A DNA stretch of 64,000 nucleotides. Origin: Cheilinus undulatus. Lineage: Eukaryota; Chordata; Actinopteri; Labriformes; Labridae. Positions 1 to 11,200 of the stretch are shown here, one piece after another. Within the stretch, counting starts at the first letter, position 1; each line of letters opens with the position of its first letter. Made by a program: the position numbers and the translations under genes. Under the pieces are notes generated by a model. It was given only the letters and a program-made list of their open reading frames with translations, did no database searches and was not told where the DNA came from. The stretch spans positions 41,423,874 to 41,487,873 of the forward strand of contig NC_054868.1 of assembly GCF_018320785.1 (NCBI RefSeq). Reading direction: 5' to 3'.

Positions 1-314
1 TTTGCTCTTTTTTTTAATCACTAACCCATTTTACCACCTTTTAACAACATTTAACCCTTTAGACCACTTGTAACCCATTTTTGCTACTAATTTGACACTT
101 TCAACAAGTTTTTGCTAATTTCAACCCATTGTTTGGCCATTTTTTAAACAATTTTAGCCTATTTCTGTCTATTTTTTGCCACTTTTTGCCCACTTTTGCC
201 TTTTTTATCATCACTTTTAACCCATTTCTGACACCTTTTGCCCACTTTTGCCATCTCTATGATACCCCAGTTGGCTGGGCCCCAGAAATCTCTTCCCTTT
301 ATCTTCCCTTATTG
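1..314 (-). repeat. Minisatellite-bearing element, copy 1 (inverted, cut by window start)
   Basis: Bases 1-270 are a degenerate array of T-rich units of the type TTTTGCCACTTTTAACCC, the complement of the AGTGGCAAAAATGGG units in the other copies. Bases 272-314 are the complement of the element head seen at 47012 (CAAGG...GGGGATAAAGG...GGGCCCAGCC). This copy therefore runs right to left and its far end lies outside the window. Unlike the other copies it has almost no AT-rich spacer between head and array. The open frames inside it are by-products of low-complexity DNA. Confidence 0.6.
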
Positions 315-367
315 GCAACCTTGACTACAACATTATTTAAAAAGTCTATTTTGTATCCATTTAAATA

Positions 368-434
368 TGGTGTGCCTTGAGATTTTGGCTAAACCTTAGG
401 TGCACCTTGGGCAAAAAAAGGTTGCAAACCACTG
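368..434 (-). mobile_element. Terminal fragment of a non-autonomous hAT-type element
   Basis: The sequence from GGTGTGCCTTGAGATTTTGG to AAACCACTG matches, in inverse orientation, the left end of the element at 17956-18570. It ends in CACTG, the complement of the usual CAGTG hAT terminus. Only this one end is recognisable. Confidence 0.45.
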
Positions 435-441
435 CTCTACA

Positions 442-2974
442 GGGTTAAGAATTAAAGGAATGTCAATAGAAATAGGAATACTTCTAAAAGCTTCAAATGT
501 ACAGAAAGTATTTAAGGGATAAAGCATGTAGACTGGTTTCAGTGTGAAGCTTGATGTACGAGGAACTGATCATGTGATATGAAGAACATGGACTGAAATG
601 GAAAGCCTAGTAAACCATATCAAAATAAAAAAGTATGAGGCACTGGTTGCCTAAAATCACTGTTACTGGGGCTGTGACAGCAGAGATGATAGTTTGACAC
701 CTGAGTGGGCGAGAGAAAGAATAGATTTTATCTCTCTCTCTGACTACAGGCATTTATACCCCAAAAGCTTAAGCACTGCTGCCTTGTAATAAGTAATTTA
801 ATGTTTGGATGATGGCTGCTGGATTATTGCTAAAATCATAACCAGTTATTTCCATCAATAATGAGATCATGATTATTAAACTTCATTACTCACTGAGTTT
901 ACAACATCTAAACTATCGACAAGCTTTAACCAGCGTAACATTTTGAAAATCAAGTAAAATAGGAAAAAAAAAAGTGAAAAAAACAAACATCCAAAAATCA
1001 TGTTTTATAATATCACTTGTATGATAATGGTTTAACTTTGATTAGCTTGTTTTCATGATCTTGGGATGCAAAAATTCAGAGTGAAATTGAACCCAGTAAT
1101 CGCCCAGCACTAGTTTGGATGTACTGGGTGAGTGTGAGTGATTATGTAATACAAAAAAAAGCACATCTGTGTTTTAAGGGTGCAGTTTTAAGTTAAAAAT
1201 GAACATACATGCTCTATTTGCAGCAGTTTTGTGGGCTTTTTTAAAATTCAGAGATTTAAAAGGTATGTGTTTTTGTTACAGTTGAGAAAAAAATATCTCT
1301 CTTTCCTTATCTCCCTCTTTGTTAAGTCTCTCTGTCACGAATTGATCTGCAGCTCTGAGTCCACTCTACTTGGTGATATATTAACATTGCCTGAAGATGC
1401 CATACATGCCAATGGCAACCAAATGAATGGCCTTCATAGCAGACTTGATACTCATCAAATCCAATTTCTCCGATAAGGTTCCTCATTCAGTGTTCAGTGA
1501 GTGAGTGTTTGTGTCAGACTCCTCCTGACCTCTGTTAGGCTCCAGCCTAGTCTTATTCTCTGAGTTTCTATCGTAGATATTCTCCAGTATTATCTCTCTT
1601 ATTATTTATAACCATTACTTTGACACTGAGTTTGATAAACATAGTCTCTAATTACACAATGAAGATGAAAATGTTCAAGTAGAAGTTGTGCATTTAGAAA
1701 TTTGCACGAGAAAAGTTCACATATATTACCAACATATTAACACCAGTAAAAAATGAATGCTACAGATTATACAGGATGGAAAAATTCATTAAATGCACAT
1801 TTACAATAGGATTATGTTTATGCAATATTTTGCATCACTTTGATAAGGGGGGGGGGGGTTATTGACATACTTATTGACATACTATAATCTACATGCTGCA
1901 GCATACTGTAGGTCAATAGCACATTATAAAACTGCTGATTGCATCGTCACTAATCAGTGTAATTAAGCAGTCACAAAAGTAACAAATATAGTAGAGATGC
2001 ATGATCACACTGTGTAAATCAGGGTCAATGCTGATGTTTAAAAAGAGAATTCAGCCAACTGGAGATACTTTTTCAGTACTTCTTTTGGTGACTTTCAATT
2101 TTCCAACATTTTCTGATGTTTGATGATTAAAAAGATCACAGTTTGTCCGACATGTGACTTCTTCTGCCCAGAAAAAAAAACTCCTCTTTGATTCAGCTGT
2201 TAGACATCAGCATTAAATTAATACGACACAACAGATAAACATCTGTCACTGGCATCTGTTCATGCCACATTATTTGCTGATTGGCGATGTCTGTCAACAG
2301 GGTCAACATCAGCTGACTCTGATATCAGACCATTGATGACATGGTTTCATCAGTACAAGATCAGCGTGACAGACTAAATATAAATTTAACTGCTAGTTGC
2401 TTTCTGGTACGGTATTTGTGTATAAAAGAATATAGATAAAAAAACATCTTAATATATACGACAATGTTGTGTTTGTATTTGGTTTTACCATTATGAAAAG
2501 TAGCTTTTATCTTTTATAATGATATATTCATTGAGATACTTTAAAAGATTAGCTCGAGACCTGGAGAATGATCTATGCATATTGTCTTTAACTTGTGGGT
2601 GTGAGCGTAGTGTAAACAGACTCTCCTTTGTCAGCTCATTGTTAGCTTGACCTTAAAACTGCTCTAATCAATATTTTAATATTAACAAGGAGTCAAATGA
2701 CTATGTGTTATGTATAGGTTATCATGAAACCACAGATAACCATTGTTCTATGTGCTGTTTTGGAAACTAGCCCTTTATATGTTGTATAAAGACTAAAGAG
2801 GCCTCTCTAATCTGTGTCTTTTCCAGCCGCAGGATGAGGCTTTTCAGCAAAAAAAGATTTGATAAACCTACTTTAAGCTCTCTGCCCAGCACCAAACAAC
2901 TAAGAAGAAAACCTTGCATGTGAAGTTGGTGTCTTGCACCATGTAATTCATGTAATTGGCATAAAAATTCATCT
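442..2974. other. Intergenic, no gene recognised
   Basis: AT-rich sequence without a convincing exon, RNA gene or classifiable repeat. It contains a run of 12 G at 1847-1858, followed by a short duplication of TTATTGACATACT. Open frames here are short and show no family resemblance. Confidence 0.5.
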
Positions 2975-2975
2975 C

Positions 2976-3090
2976 TATGGCCGAGCAGTTAGAGTGCACA
3001 GTGTACAGACTGTACAGAGGCTGTAGTCCTGCATGCAGACACCCTGAGTTTAAACCTAGCCTGCAACTCACTTACATATGTTATAATTAC
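2976..3090 (+). mobile_element. tRNA-derived SINE fragment (second SINE family)
   Basis: A tRNA-like head has an A-box-like segment (GGCCGAGCAGTTAGAGTGCA) and a B-box-like segment (GAGTTTAAACC). It is followed by a pyrimidine-rich body. The phrase AGGCTGTAGTCCTGCA recurs in the copy at 19624. It is degenerate, with no clear tail or target duplication. Confidence 0.5.
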
Positions 3091-3439
3091 AGCCAGGAGC
3101 CAAGCTTTTAAGTTAGTGTATGTAGTTTATAGAGACTGTTCATCCGACACTAACGTCACCAAATCCCTACAGCAGTCGATAAATTTAAATGCTCTGACAT
3201 TAATAGTAAAAACCTGGTTTCTGTTGCGGTTGAAAGAGTGTGGTTAGGAAATGGTTAGATGGCATGTCGACCTGTATTTTCCTGTCTAGACTGTACATTT
3301 GCCCTTCTACTGTGTTCTGTTTCATTTTTATGATACCTTTTCTTTACATTTTATTTATTTTGAAGCCCTTTGTGATCTTGATCTGTGAAAGGTGCTACAC
3401 CAAACAAAATCATTTTTTCTGTACATTTTCCCTGAGTAC

Positions 3440-3545
3440 TCAATTCAGTTTAGCTCAGTTCAATTTAACTGGTATAGCACATTTCATATAGATGTAAACT
3501 CAATGTGCTTTACAGAATGCACACCAGAGAAATAATAAACAAATG
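3440..3545. repeat. Teleost interspersed repeat tail (probable LINE 3' end type)
   Basis: Sequence of the type AATTTAACTGGTATAGCACA...CTCAATGTGCTTTACAGAATG resembles a very common fish repeat tail (TATTTATATAGCGC...AAAGTGCTTTACA). Related tails lie at 10158 and 19708. The family assignment is from memory of this motif only. Confidence 0.4.
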
Positions 3546-3723
3546 ACTTCATAAATAAATGCAAATAAATGCACAAAATACAGAGATCCCACACTCTTTC
3601 ACCCCCTTCAACTCTTCCTAGCACACACACAGTCATGCAAATACACTAAACTAAGTCAAACACCCAAAGGCACGAGAGTAGAGGATGTTTTCAGACCGGA
3701 CTTAAAAGAGCTTAACCACCATA

Positions 3724-4590
3724 AGAGGGGATAAAGGGGAGAGCAAAGTGGGGCCCAGACAAATTGGGGGCCCATGGGACTCAGAAAAATCATGGTCTAT
3801 TGTGAAGTTAAGCTGTGATAACAATATATAATTTATGACTTTAATGAGACCTTATTAAAGCAACAAAAAGGATGTATTTATGCTGTGGTATAATAATATA
3901 AGGTTTTTTTAAATTGAACAATTTTCCTTAAAACAAAATTAAGTTTTTGTTGGTAATGTTGGCAATGTGGATGGGCATACTGAATTAAATGTTTAGTAAA
4001 GTAATATCAGACCACAGAGCTAAGCCATGATGTGCATGAATGCCAGAATGCCAGGAAATAAAGTACAGAGAAAAACAAGAGGGGAAAAAGTTTGCAAAAA
4101 ACGGGTAGACAGCAACAAAATTGGATTCAAAGTGGCAAAAAGTGGCACAAACAGGTTCATAGTAGCAAACAAGAGGGAAAAATTGGCCAAAAGCCACAAA
4201 ATGGGTAAAACATGGAAAAAAGAAGAAGCAAAAAATTGGCGAATAGCTGCAAAAAAGAGTTAAAATGGGTGAAAGGTTGAAAAGCAACACAACTGAGATA
4301 ACAGTGGCAAAAATGAGTGGAGAAACAAAGTGGTAAAATGGGTGAAAAGCAAAATAGATGGATAAAAAGTGGCAAAAATGGGTTAGAGGTGGCAAAAAAA
4401 GAGGCGAAAAGTGGAAAAAAGTTGCCAAATATGGGCAAAAAGCTGCAAAAATGAACAAAAAAGTTTCGATAAAAACGGGCAAAAGCAGCGAAAACTGATC
4501 GAAATTGGCAACAAGTGGTACAAATGGTTTAAAAGTGGCAAAAATGGGCCAAGAGGTCCATCAAATATCTTGAAGCCCCTACATTGTGTA
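3724..4590 (+). repeat. Minisatellite-bearing element, copy 2
   Basis: The head at 3724-3833 (GAGGGGATAAAGGGGAGAG, GGGGCCCA, GTGAAGTTAAGCTGTGATAA) matches the head of copy 3 at 47020-47118. An AT-rich middle follows. Its segment 3950-4050 is the complement of 49615-49715 in copy 4. Bases 4060-4560 are a degenerate array of roughly 12-20-base units built from AGTGGCAAAAATGGG with variable GTTAAA joints. The array gives open frames of up to 165 codons on both strands, which I do not regard as genes. Confidence 0.65.
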
Positions 4591-4739
4591 AAATGTCAGA
4601 TTTTACTCACTTGTGGAAGTCTCTAGTTGAGTGACTGAAAGGATGAAACCTGTTGTTACCTGATCAGACAATGAAAGATACAAATAAGCCTCTATCGGTG
4701 CCGTAATTGACTCAAAATCAGCTTCCTGCCACCAGAAAC

Positions 4740-4952
4740 ACCATTTCCCAGAGTGCTACAGGAGGAGCGGGGCTTCGCCAGCTCGTGCGTGCGCTCTGGG
4801 GTGTGGCTCACACACGCGCGCCCGTATTCTCTCACGCGCACATCGGAGAGTATTTCCGAGTGGGTTTTGTGCCGCTTGTCCTTCTTCTCTTCCTCTCTCC
4901 TCTCGCTACCGGGTCTGCTCACCGAGCTCCATCTGATAGCTGCTTCTCTACG
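4740..4952 (+). promoter_or_regulatory. anxa5: anxa5 promoter region and untranslated exon 1
   Basis: This is a locally GC- and CpG-rich stretch in an AT-rich neighbourhood. It ends in a consensus donor (CTACG|GTAAGTCTC, cut after 4952). The next acceptor, CTTAACAG before 5214, starts the exon that carries the ATG. The transcription start is not visible from a TATA box and is probably dispersed, as in CpG-island promoters. Vertebrate ANXA5 genes also have a non-coding first exon. Confidence 0.65.
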
Positions 4953-5253
4953 GTAAGTCTCACTGAATTTAAAGTTTGAACTTTTAGAAACATGCTAAAC
5001 ATCACCAGCCAGGTGAGAGAGAACATACGGGGTCTACCTGAGGACAAAAAGGAGACAGACATGTCTGCTACGGCGAAGTTTGACAGCTACCTGTCAAAAG
5101 CTAGACTGGAGGGTAGATAGAGTGAGGCACAGAGTGAAAACTTGACGGAGCATGTTTGTTGCAGAGTTTTAAAGTAAAACATCTGGTTTTTACTGTTTTT
5201 TTCTTCTTAACAGACTTTGTTTCCACCACTGCAAAACCTCCGAGACTGTCAAA

Positions 5254-8200
5254 ATGGTGAGTACATTTTATTTCGTCATATTTTCAACGTAGTGAAACAC
5301 GTCGACTAAACTTTATTAATCCATAGAAAGATGGGTAAATACATATGGTCAATGAAGTCCGTTATTTATGCAAATGTGTGAGTCACTAACCCTCTGAACT
5401 TAAAGACAACGCCCACATTTTTGCACATTATGTAACTTTAAATGTAAAAGCAACCTGGCTTTAATACATTTAACTCTTTACTTCATGTTGCTTTTAAACC
5501 AAGATTCAGGTGTATCCTTCATTAAAGCCCCAAATTTCCATAAGACTTAAATTTCCTGTAGTTACAGCAGAACATCTGTTTGAGATAATACAAACTGTTT
5601 GCTCAGCAAACTTGAACATACAGTTCAATGAGCACATGATGCTATTGTAATGTACAGTTTAAGGTAGAAAAACACTCATAAGGAAGCTTCAAAGTTTCTT
5701 GTATGTTATTTCATGTGTACATGAGAGTTTGCATCGGGGCTGTAAAGAAGTTTAGTCTGGGGAAGTTAGGGAAGTTTAGAGTATGAGTCATGCAGGCTCT
5801 GGTCCATTCGGGTGGGTCTCTCCTGTCTCTCCTCCTCTATGTGTGTGTGTTTATTACACTCTCATATCCACGTCTAGCCTGGAGTTTAGGGCCGCCCTCC
5901 CTCTCTTAAAGGGGAATCAATTCTCTTCCTCTCTGTCAGGGTGGAGCCATAAAAAAGTGATTTTATTTATGGTGATGATTAGTTTATTCTAGGGCCGTAA
6001 ACTCAACTTCTCTTTTAGAATTACTGATTAAAAGTTTTCCTCTAAATAAAGGAGTATGAGCTGAGGAGGACGGTGATAAAATAGTTGCTTGATTGTATTA
6101 TTTCTGTTAGGCAGTGAAAAAACTAAAACAAGTAATTAGGTTATTGTTCCAACATGTCAAAGCGTCTGTTTCTCGAAAGCTTGATGAAGCAGATTCCTCT
6201 GTGTCATAGCTGGAAACGTGGTCCAACAACTATTAAAAACACATGAAGAAACACCCTCGCATTGAATGATGGGAACTGTATTTTATTTATGGTCAATCCA
6301 GTGTTAAATAAATGACTTTTAAAAAATCCTAGCAAATACAATAATTACTGCAGTTATTGTAAATCAAATTGAATTCATAAAATTTTATCTTCTATGCTCA
6401 GTTTTCCTAAAAATGACGCTCCACTGGGGCATTAGATATGGCCGTCCTATTCCATTGCTAATTTTGGAAGCTATTTTTAATTTTAACTTTAGTTTTTGTC
6501 CCTTGTTAAAATGTTATTTAGTTTTAGTCACATTTAATTGTTTCTACTCTGTCTATTTTTAGTCTAGTTTTGGTTGACAAAAACTCCAAAACGTTTTAGT
6601 CTATAAAAGTCCATGCATTTAAGTCTTTCTTTTTTGTCAAAACATCAAAGTCTTTGTCTGAATCTAGTGCCAGGTTATACCTGGGGTCTCTGTGCTCTCT
6701 ACAGCTGAGAGGCAGAGGAGCTTTAGATACATTGTGTGTGTGTGTGCGTTTTTTTTTTTTAAGATTTATTTTGGGCATTTTTGTGCCTTTATTAGATAGA
6801 GGAGGACAGTGGATAGATTCGGAAACAGGGGTGGGAGTGGGGAGAGACATGGGGCAAAGGGCCACAGGCCAGATTCGAACCCGGGCCGCCCGCATACATG
6901 GTGCACACCCTGAATCACTCGACCACCTGTGTGCCCCATGATACGTTGTGTTTTGACAAATTTGCCCACAGAAATATTGTTCTGTATTCTGAATGTCAGA
7001 CGAATTCTAAATAAAATTTGAGTCTTGTCTTAGTCTCCTTGACAAAAATTAAACTTAGATTTTGTGTTGAATTTTAGTCATCAAAGATCCATTTTTTAAG
7101 CTAGTCTTAGTCTTATCTTTGTCTTGCAGAAAAGGTTGTCAATGAACATTTTTAGTCCTAGTTGTAGTCTATAGTTATGGCAGCTGAGCTGCAAGCATGA
7201 AGGCTTTCTGTTGCTGAGGTAGTGTTTCACAACCTTTATCCCAGCGTGCCGGAGTACAGGATGATATCGGCAGCAAGGAGCTGCAAAAAAATATATCACA
7301 CCTCAATCAGTGCATTTGTTGGAGGAATGTAGTAGAGGATGTTCCTCTCACAGGTGCAGGCATTGACTGGATACAATTCTTTAAAAATAACATTAGCACA
7401 TATACTTAAATGGCTTTGAATTTGTTGCCCCACCCAAATATTGTTAATGTGGGAATCCCTGATGTTAATATTAAGTAGAAACTGTTCACAATGGAAATGT
7501 TCATAAACAAACATTAAAGATGAAAACATGAGGCAGCCAATAAAAAATATAAATGCTATCAAGATGAGTGAGAATGTTACAAAAGGAGTCTCCATGTTTC
7601 TTTCTATTTATGACTTTATTGTCCCTTGACTCCAAGTGCTGCGCACATTAAGATGCCGGGTAGTACCACATAAATGGACTGCAGGTAGAAGTTTTCAGTC
7701 CTCTGTACAACCTTCATGGCAGTCTGCACCAGACAGGCAAGTTTAGTATAAACAGAACAGAGAGTTTACCGTACCAGGCTGACATCTTGAACCTGATTAT
7801 GCTCTACAGAACAGCCTGACAAAACAAAAACAGGATCCTCTCATCAACACCAAACACCCTGTTCATCCAGATTCAGTACTTTTGCTAAAACTATGCCCAC
7901 TAATAAAGCCGTTTGATTATGTGAGGAGGCTGACTGATGCTCCAAAAAGAACCAAGTTTCTATCAGGATAAAAATGTTTTTTTCATTTTTTATTTAATCA
8001 GAAAAAATCATTGAACTGTTAAAACCAGAGTTTTTGTTAGAGCTGACTAATTATTGACCTGGTCATTTATAAAGTATTTGGCCAATTATATAGGCCTATA
8101 TATAGACATTTTATTTTATAGATTGCCAATAAAATAAACATAATCAAAAGTGTGCTTTTTTGGCTGCAAAGTGTGTCTTTCCCTCTGCCTTAGTTTTTGT

Positions 8201-11200
8201 TCTCCACAGTCTAACCTTATGTATTGACACAGCGGGCAGTGGGTGTCACTTCCTGTTTACTGATACTACAGCTGTGCAGCATTTCTCAACAGAGCTACTG
8301 CAAAATTGCTCATTTTACTTTATTTTTCTGTTCATTAAAATGTATTTTTGTCAAATGAAGTACATTTGTTTGTCAACTATTGGTTATTGGACTCATGAAA
8401 CATTAAAAATCTATATTTGCACCCGTCCTGAAAAACCAGTCATAGCCAACCCATGGGTTATGTACAGCATGATGTAATAGATAATTTTAAAGAATTATAT
8501 AATTGTCTTGAGGATAAAAGTTCAAAATACTTCAACAGCTCACCTTGGGACATGTTTGCTTAAAATTATTTACCTTTTTTGTTTTAAACGCAGTAAATAA
8601 GAAGTTACTGATCCGCTTGAGGGGATGTACACTGGAGTTCTTAGTGACAGAATGCCATAAAAAGATTTACAGTCATTCAAATGCACTTAAACTTTTCTTT
8701 TTTTTATTTTTATCAGGAAGATCAAACATAGTCCAGCAGTAAAAGTACAAAAATCCCTACACAACAGAAACACAATGGATACAGTACGATACAAACATTA
8801 CTCATAGATGCAACAGAAGCTTTCAAACCTGCCATTTTTCTCCCTTTCATTTAACTAAAGTATGAAAATCTGAACCGAAGATGTCACCCTTTCTCATTTA
8901 TCAGACTTATAATCTTTTCAGTAGTCCAGTATTAAAAGCAATCCATCAAATGTAGTCAGAGCAAGTCTTGTCTCTGTGAAGAAATGTATCTGACGCATTT
9001 TGACTCTTGTCTCTCTTGCACCTTAGAGAAAAACTAATAGAAAAACTAAGTCTCTCTTCAGTTTAAATTTCATGAACAGCTTTTAACCAGTCTTCAAGTG
9101 TTCGAGCATCGAGTTGTAACAACTTCCTGAGCTTTCTTTCTTCCCACACATAATATTCTCATCAGATATTTGTCTGCTGTAGCCCACATTCTCTGAACAT
9201 CTGGTGGAATCAAAATTTGAATTACATTTTCTAAACACGTAGGTACTTCATGCCAGTACTAGGATTTAAGTTGTGGCCAGTTTGGGCAGTTTTCGCTATT
9301 AATCTATAATTGTAATTTTTGGACTTTTAGTCATGTAAGCATGCATCCCACTTTGCCTATCTTCCCTTTAGTCATTCAGTGCATTTTAACAAAATAGCAC
9401 ATGCTCCATGTTGTGTATGTTATATACAATGTGTGTCTTTAGGGACAAGGTTGGGTTCTCTTTAAGCAGTCAGCTTCTTGTAATTGCCCTCTTGCTTGAG
9501 AATGTGTAGTGTCTGATATCCATCTCTTTGGAATGTTTGCTAATCAGAGAGGAAAGTGAACCCAGTATCCCTGGACATGTTTGTTACACTTATAAAAGTC
9601 GAAATATTATGCATCTTAAAGTTTTAACCTTATCTACTCTTAAAACTATATGTACCCCTTCCTGCTCTTTAGTTACCAGACACAAAACATCTACTACTTA
9701 AAGCTCGAGTATGTAACATTCGATGAGAACTGTGTAGAATCAACGACTCCCCCTCCCTGTTCTTCTCCCTGTTTGAGCTCCGTAGCTCCGCCCCTCTTCT
9801 CACATACCTCCTTGCGAATGTGCATGTCTGCTGAATACTGACAGTGGCAAAGCTCTTGTAGAGTGATTTCGCTCTGCTTTTCCACTGAAATCAATGGCCG
9901 AATCACGGGCAAGGAAACGCTTTGTCTCAGCATGAACAAATTCTACGTAGGACTGAATACCGCTGATAACTCCGCCATTGTATCAACTTCTCACTGAGCT
10001 GAGGGGCGGAAGTGCACCTACTACAGCAGCCAATAGGAACGCTCCCTCTGACCCGAGCCGTGATTGGCTGTGAGTGCTAGCCTCCTCATTGGCTGGAGCA
10101 TCGTCCCTTGCTGGTTTTCCTTCAGTGAGAGTGCAGCGCGAGGAGGTGTTGCAGAAGTCAATCAATCATTCAACTTTTATTGGTAGAGCCCTTTACAACA
10201 CATAAAGTGACCAAAGTGCTTTCCAATAAAATCAAAACAGTAGGAATACTAAAACAATATAAAAAAATATAAAACCAATAAAAACTACAATAAAACAAAT
10301 ACAAGTTAAGTGTGTTATTCTGTTAGATGGCTTCAATAAAAAGGCCCTGACGGGTTGTGTTGTTTTTGTGGGCATACAATACTAAAAATAAATCATCTAC
10401 TACAGCTTTAAAGTCCCTGTAAAGGGATGAAAAAATCTTTATTTTAGGTTTGTTGTATGACAGGCCACTGTGGTATTAACCACCAGGCCAAATTTCAGTC
10501 ATGAAAAGCATCTGTTAGTTTATAAAACTACTAAGCTTCAAAATCATGAAATTTGAAGCAGCAAAATCTACACTTGGATGGTGTGGGTGTGTTGGTTGAA
10601 TGAGCTGAAGCCATGCCCACTCACTAGAAATAAGATCTCTCAGATTGAAAAAAAAAAAAAAAAAAAAAAAGCTACTGATCAGAGCACAGCTGCCTGGTTC
10701 CATGCCAGAGCAGAGAGACAGAAGTTATAGGGTTAAATTTACTGTTTTCTGTCACAAATCTGTCTGTTGTGATATGTTTAATGACCCATAGGCCCCTGCA
10801 GCTGATAGATTTGGGAAATTTACTTCACAATGAACAAAAACGCAGCATGTAGCTGGCTGTTGGTTTCAGATAAAGGCAGTAATATCAACGACAGACTATT
10901 GAGATAAACAGTATTTTAGGTTCCTTGTAATGGCTTCAGAGGGTGTGGCTTTAGACTTCTACATTTGTACCTACAGTCATGACTGGAAAAAATGCTGAAG
11001 TTACAGAGTGTTCCCCCAATAAACCAAATAATAATTCCAACTTCATAATTTAGTATGGCAATAAGACAGTAATAGTTCAGTTAGCTGTTATACTTTACAA
11101 CTTGATAAGGAACTTCTCCTTTTACAACTGTAACTAAATCGATAAAACAGCGCTCCATGGCTACATATGTGCCGATAAGACCAGTATGGTGCCATTGTCT

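Noticed and set aside
3985-4626. Open frames of up to 165 codons on both strands, rich in Phe/Cys/Leu or Lys/Asn
   Set aside because: They are translations of the degenerate AGTGGCAAAAATGGG array. The repeat lacks stop codons in some frames; there is no promoter, splice site or protein family.
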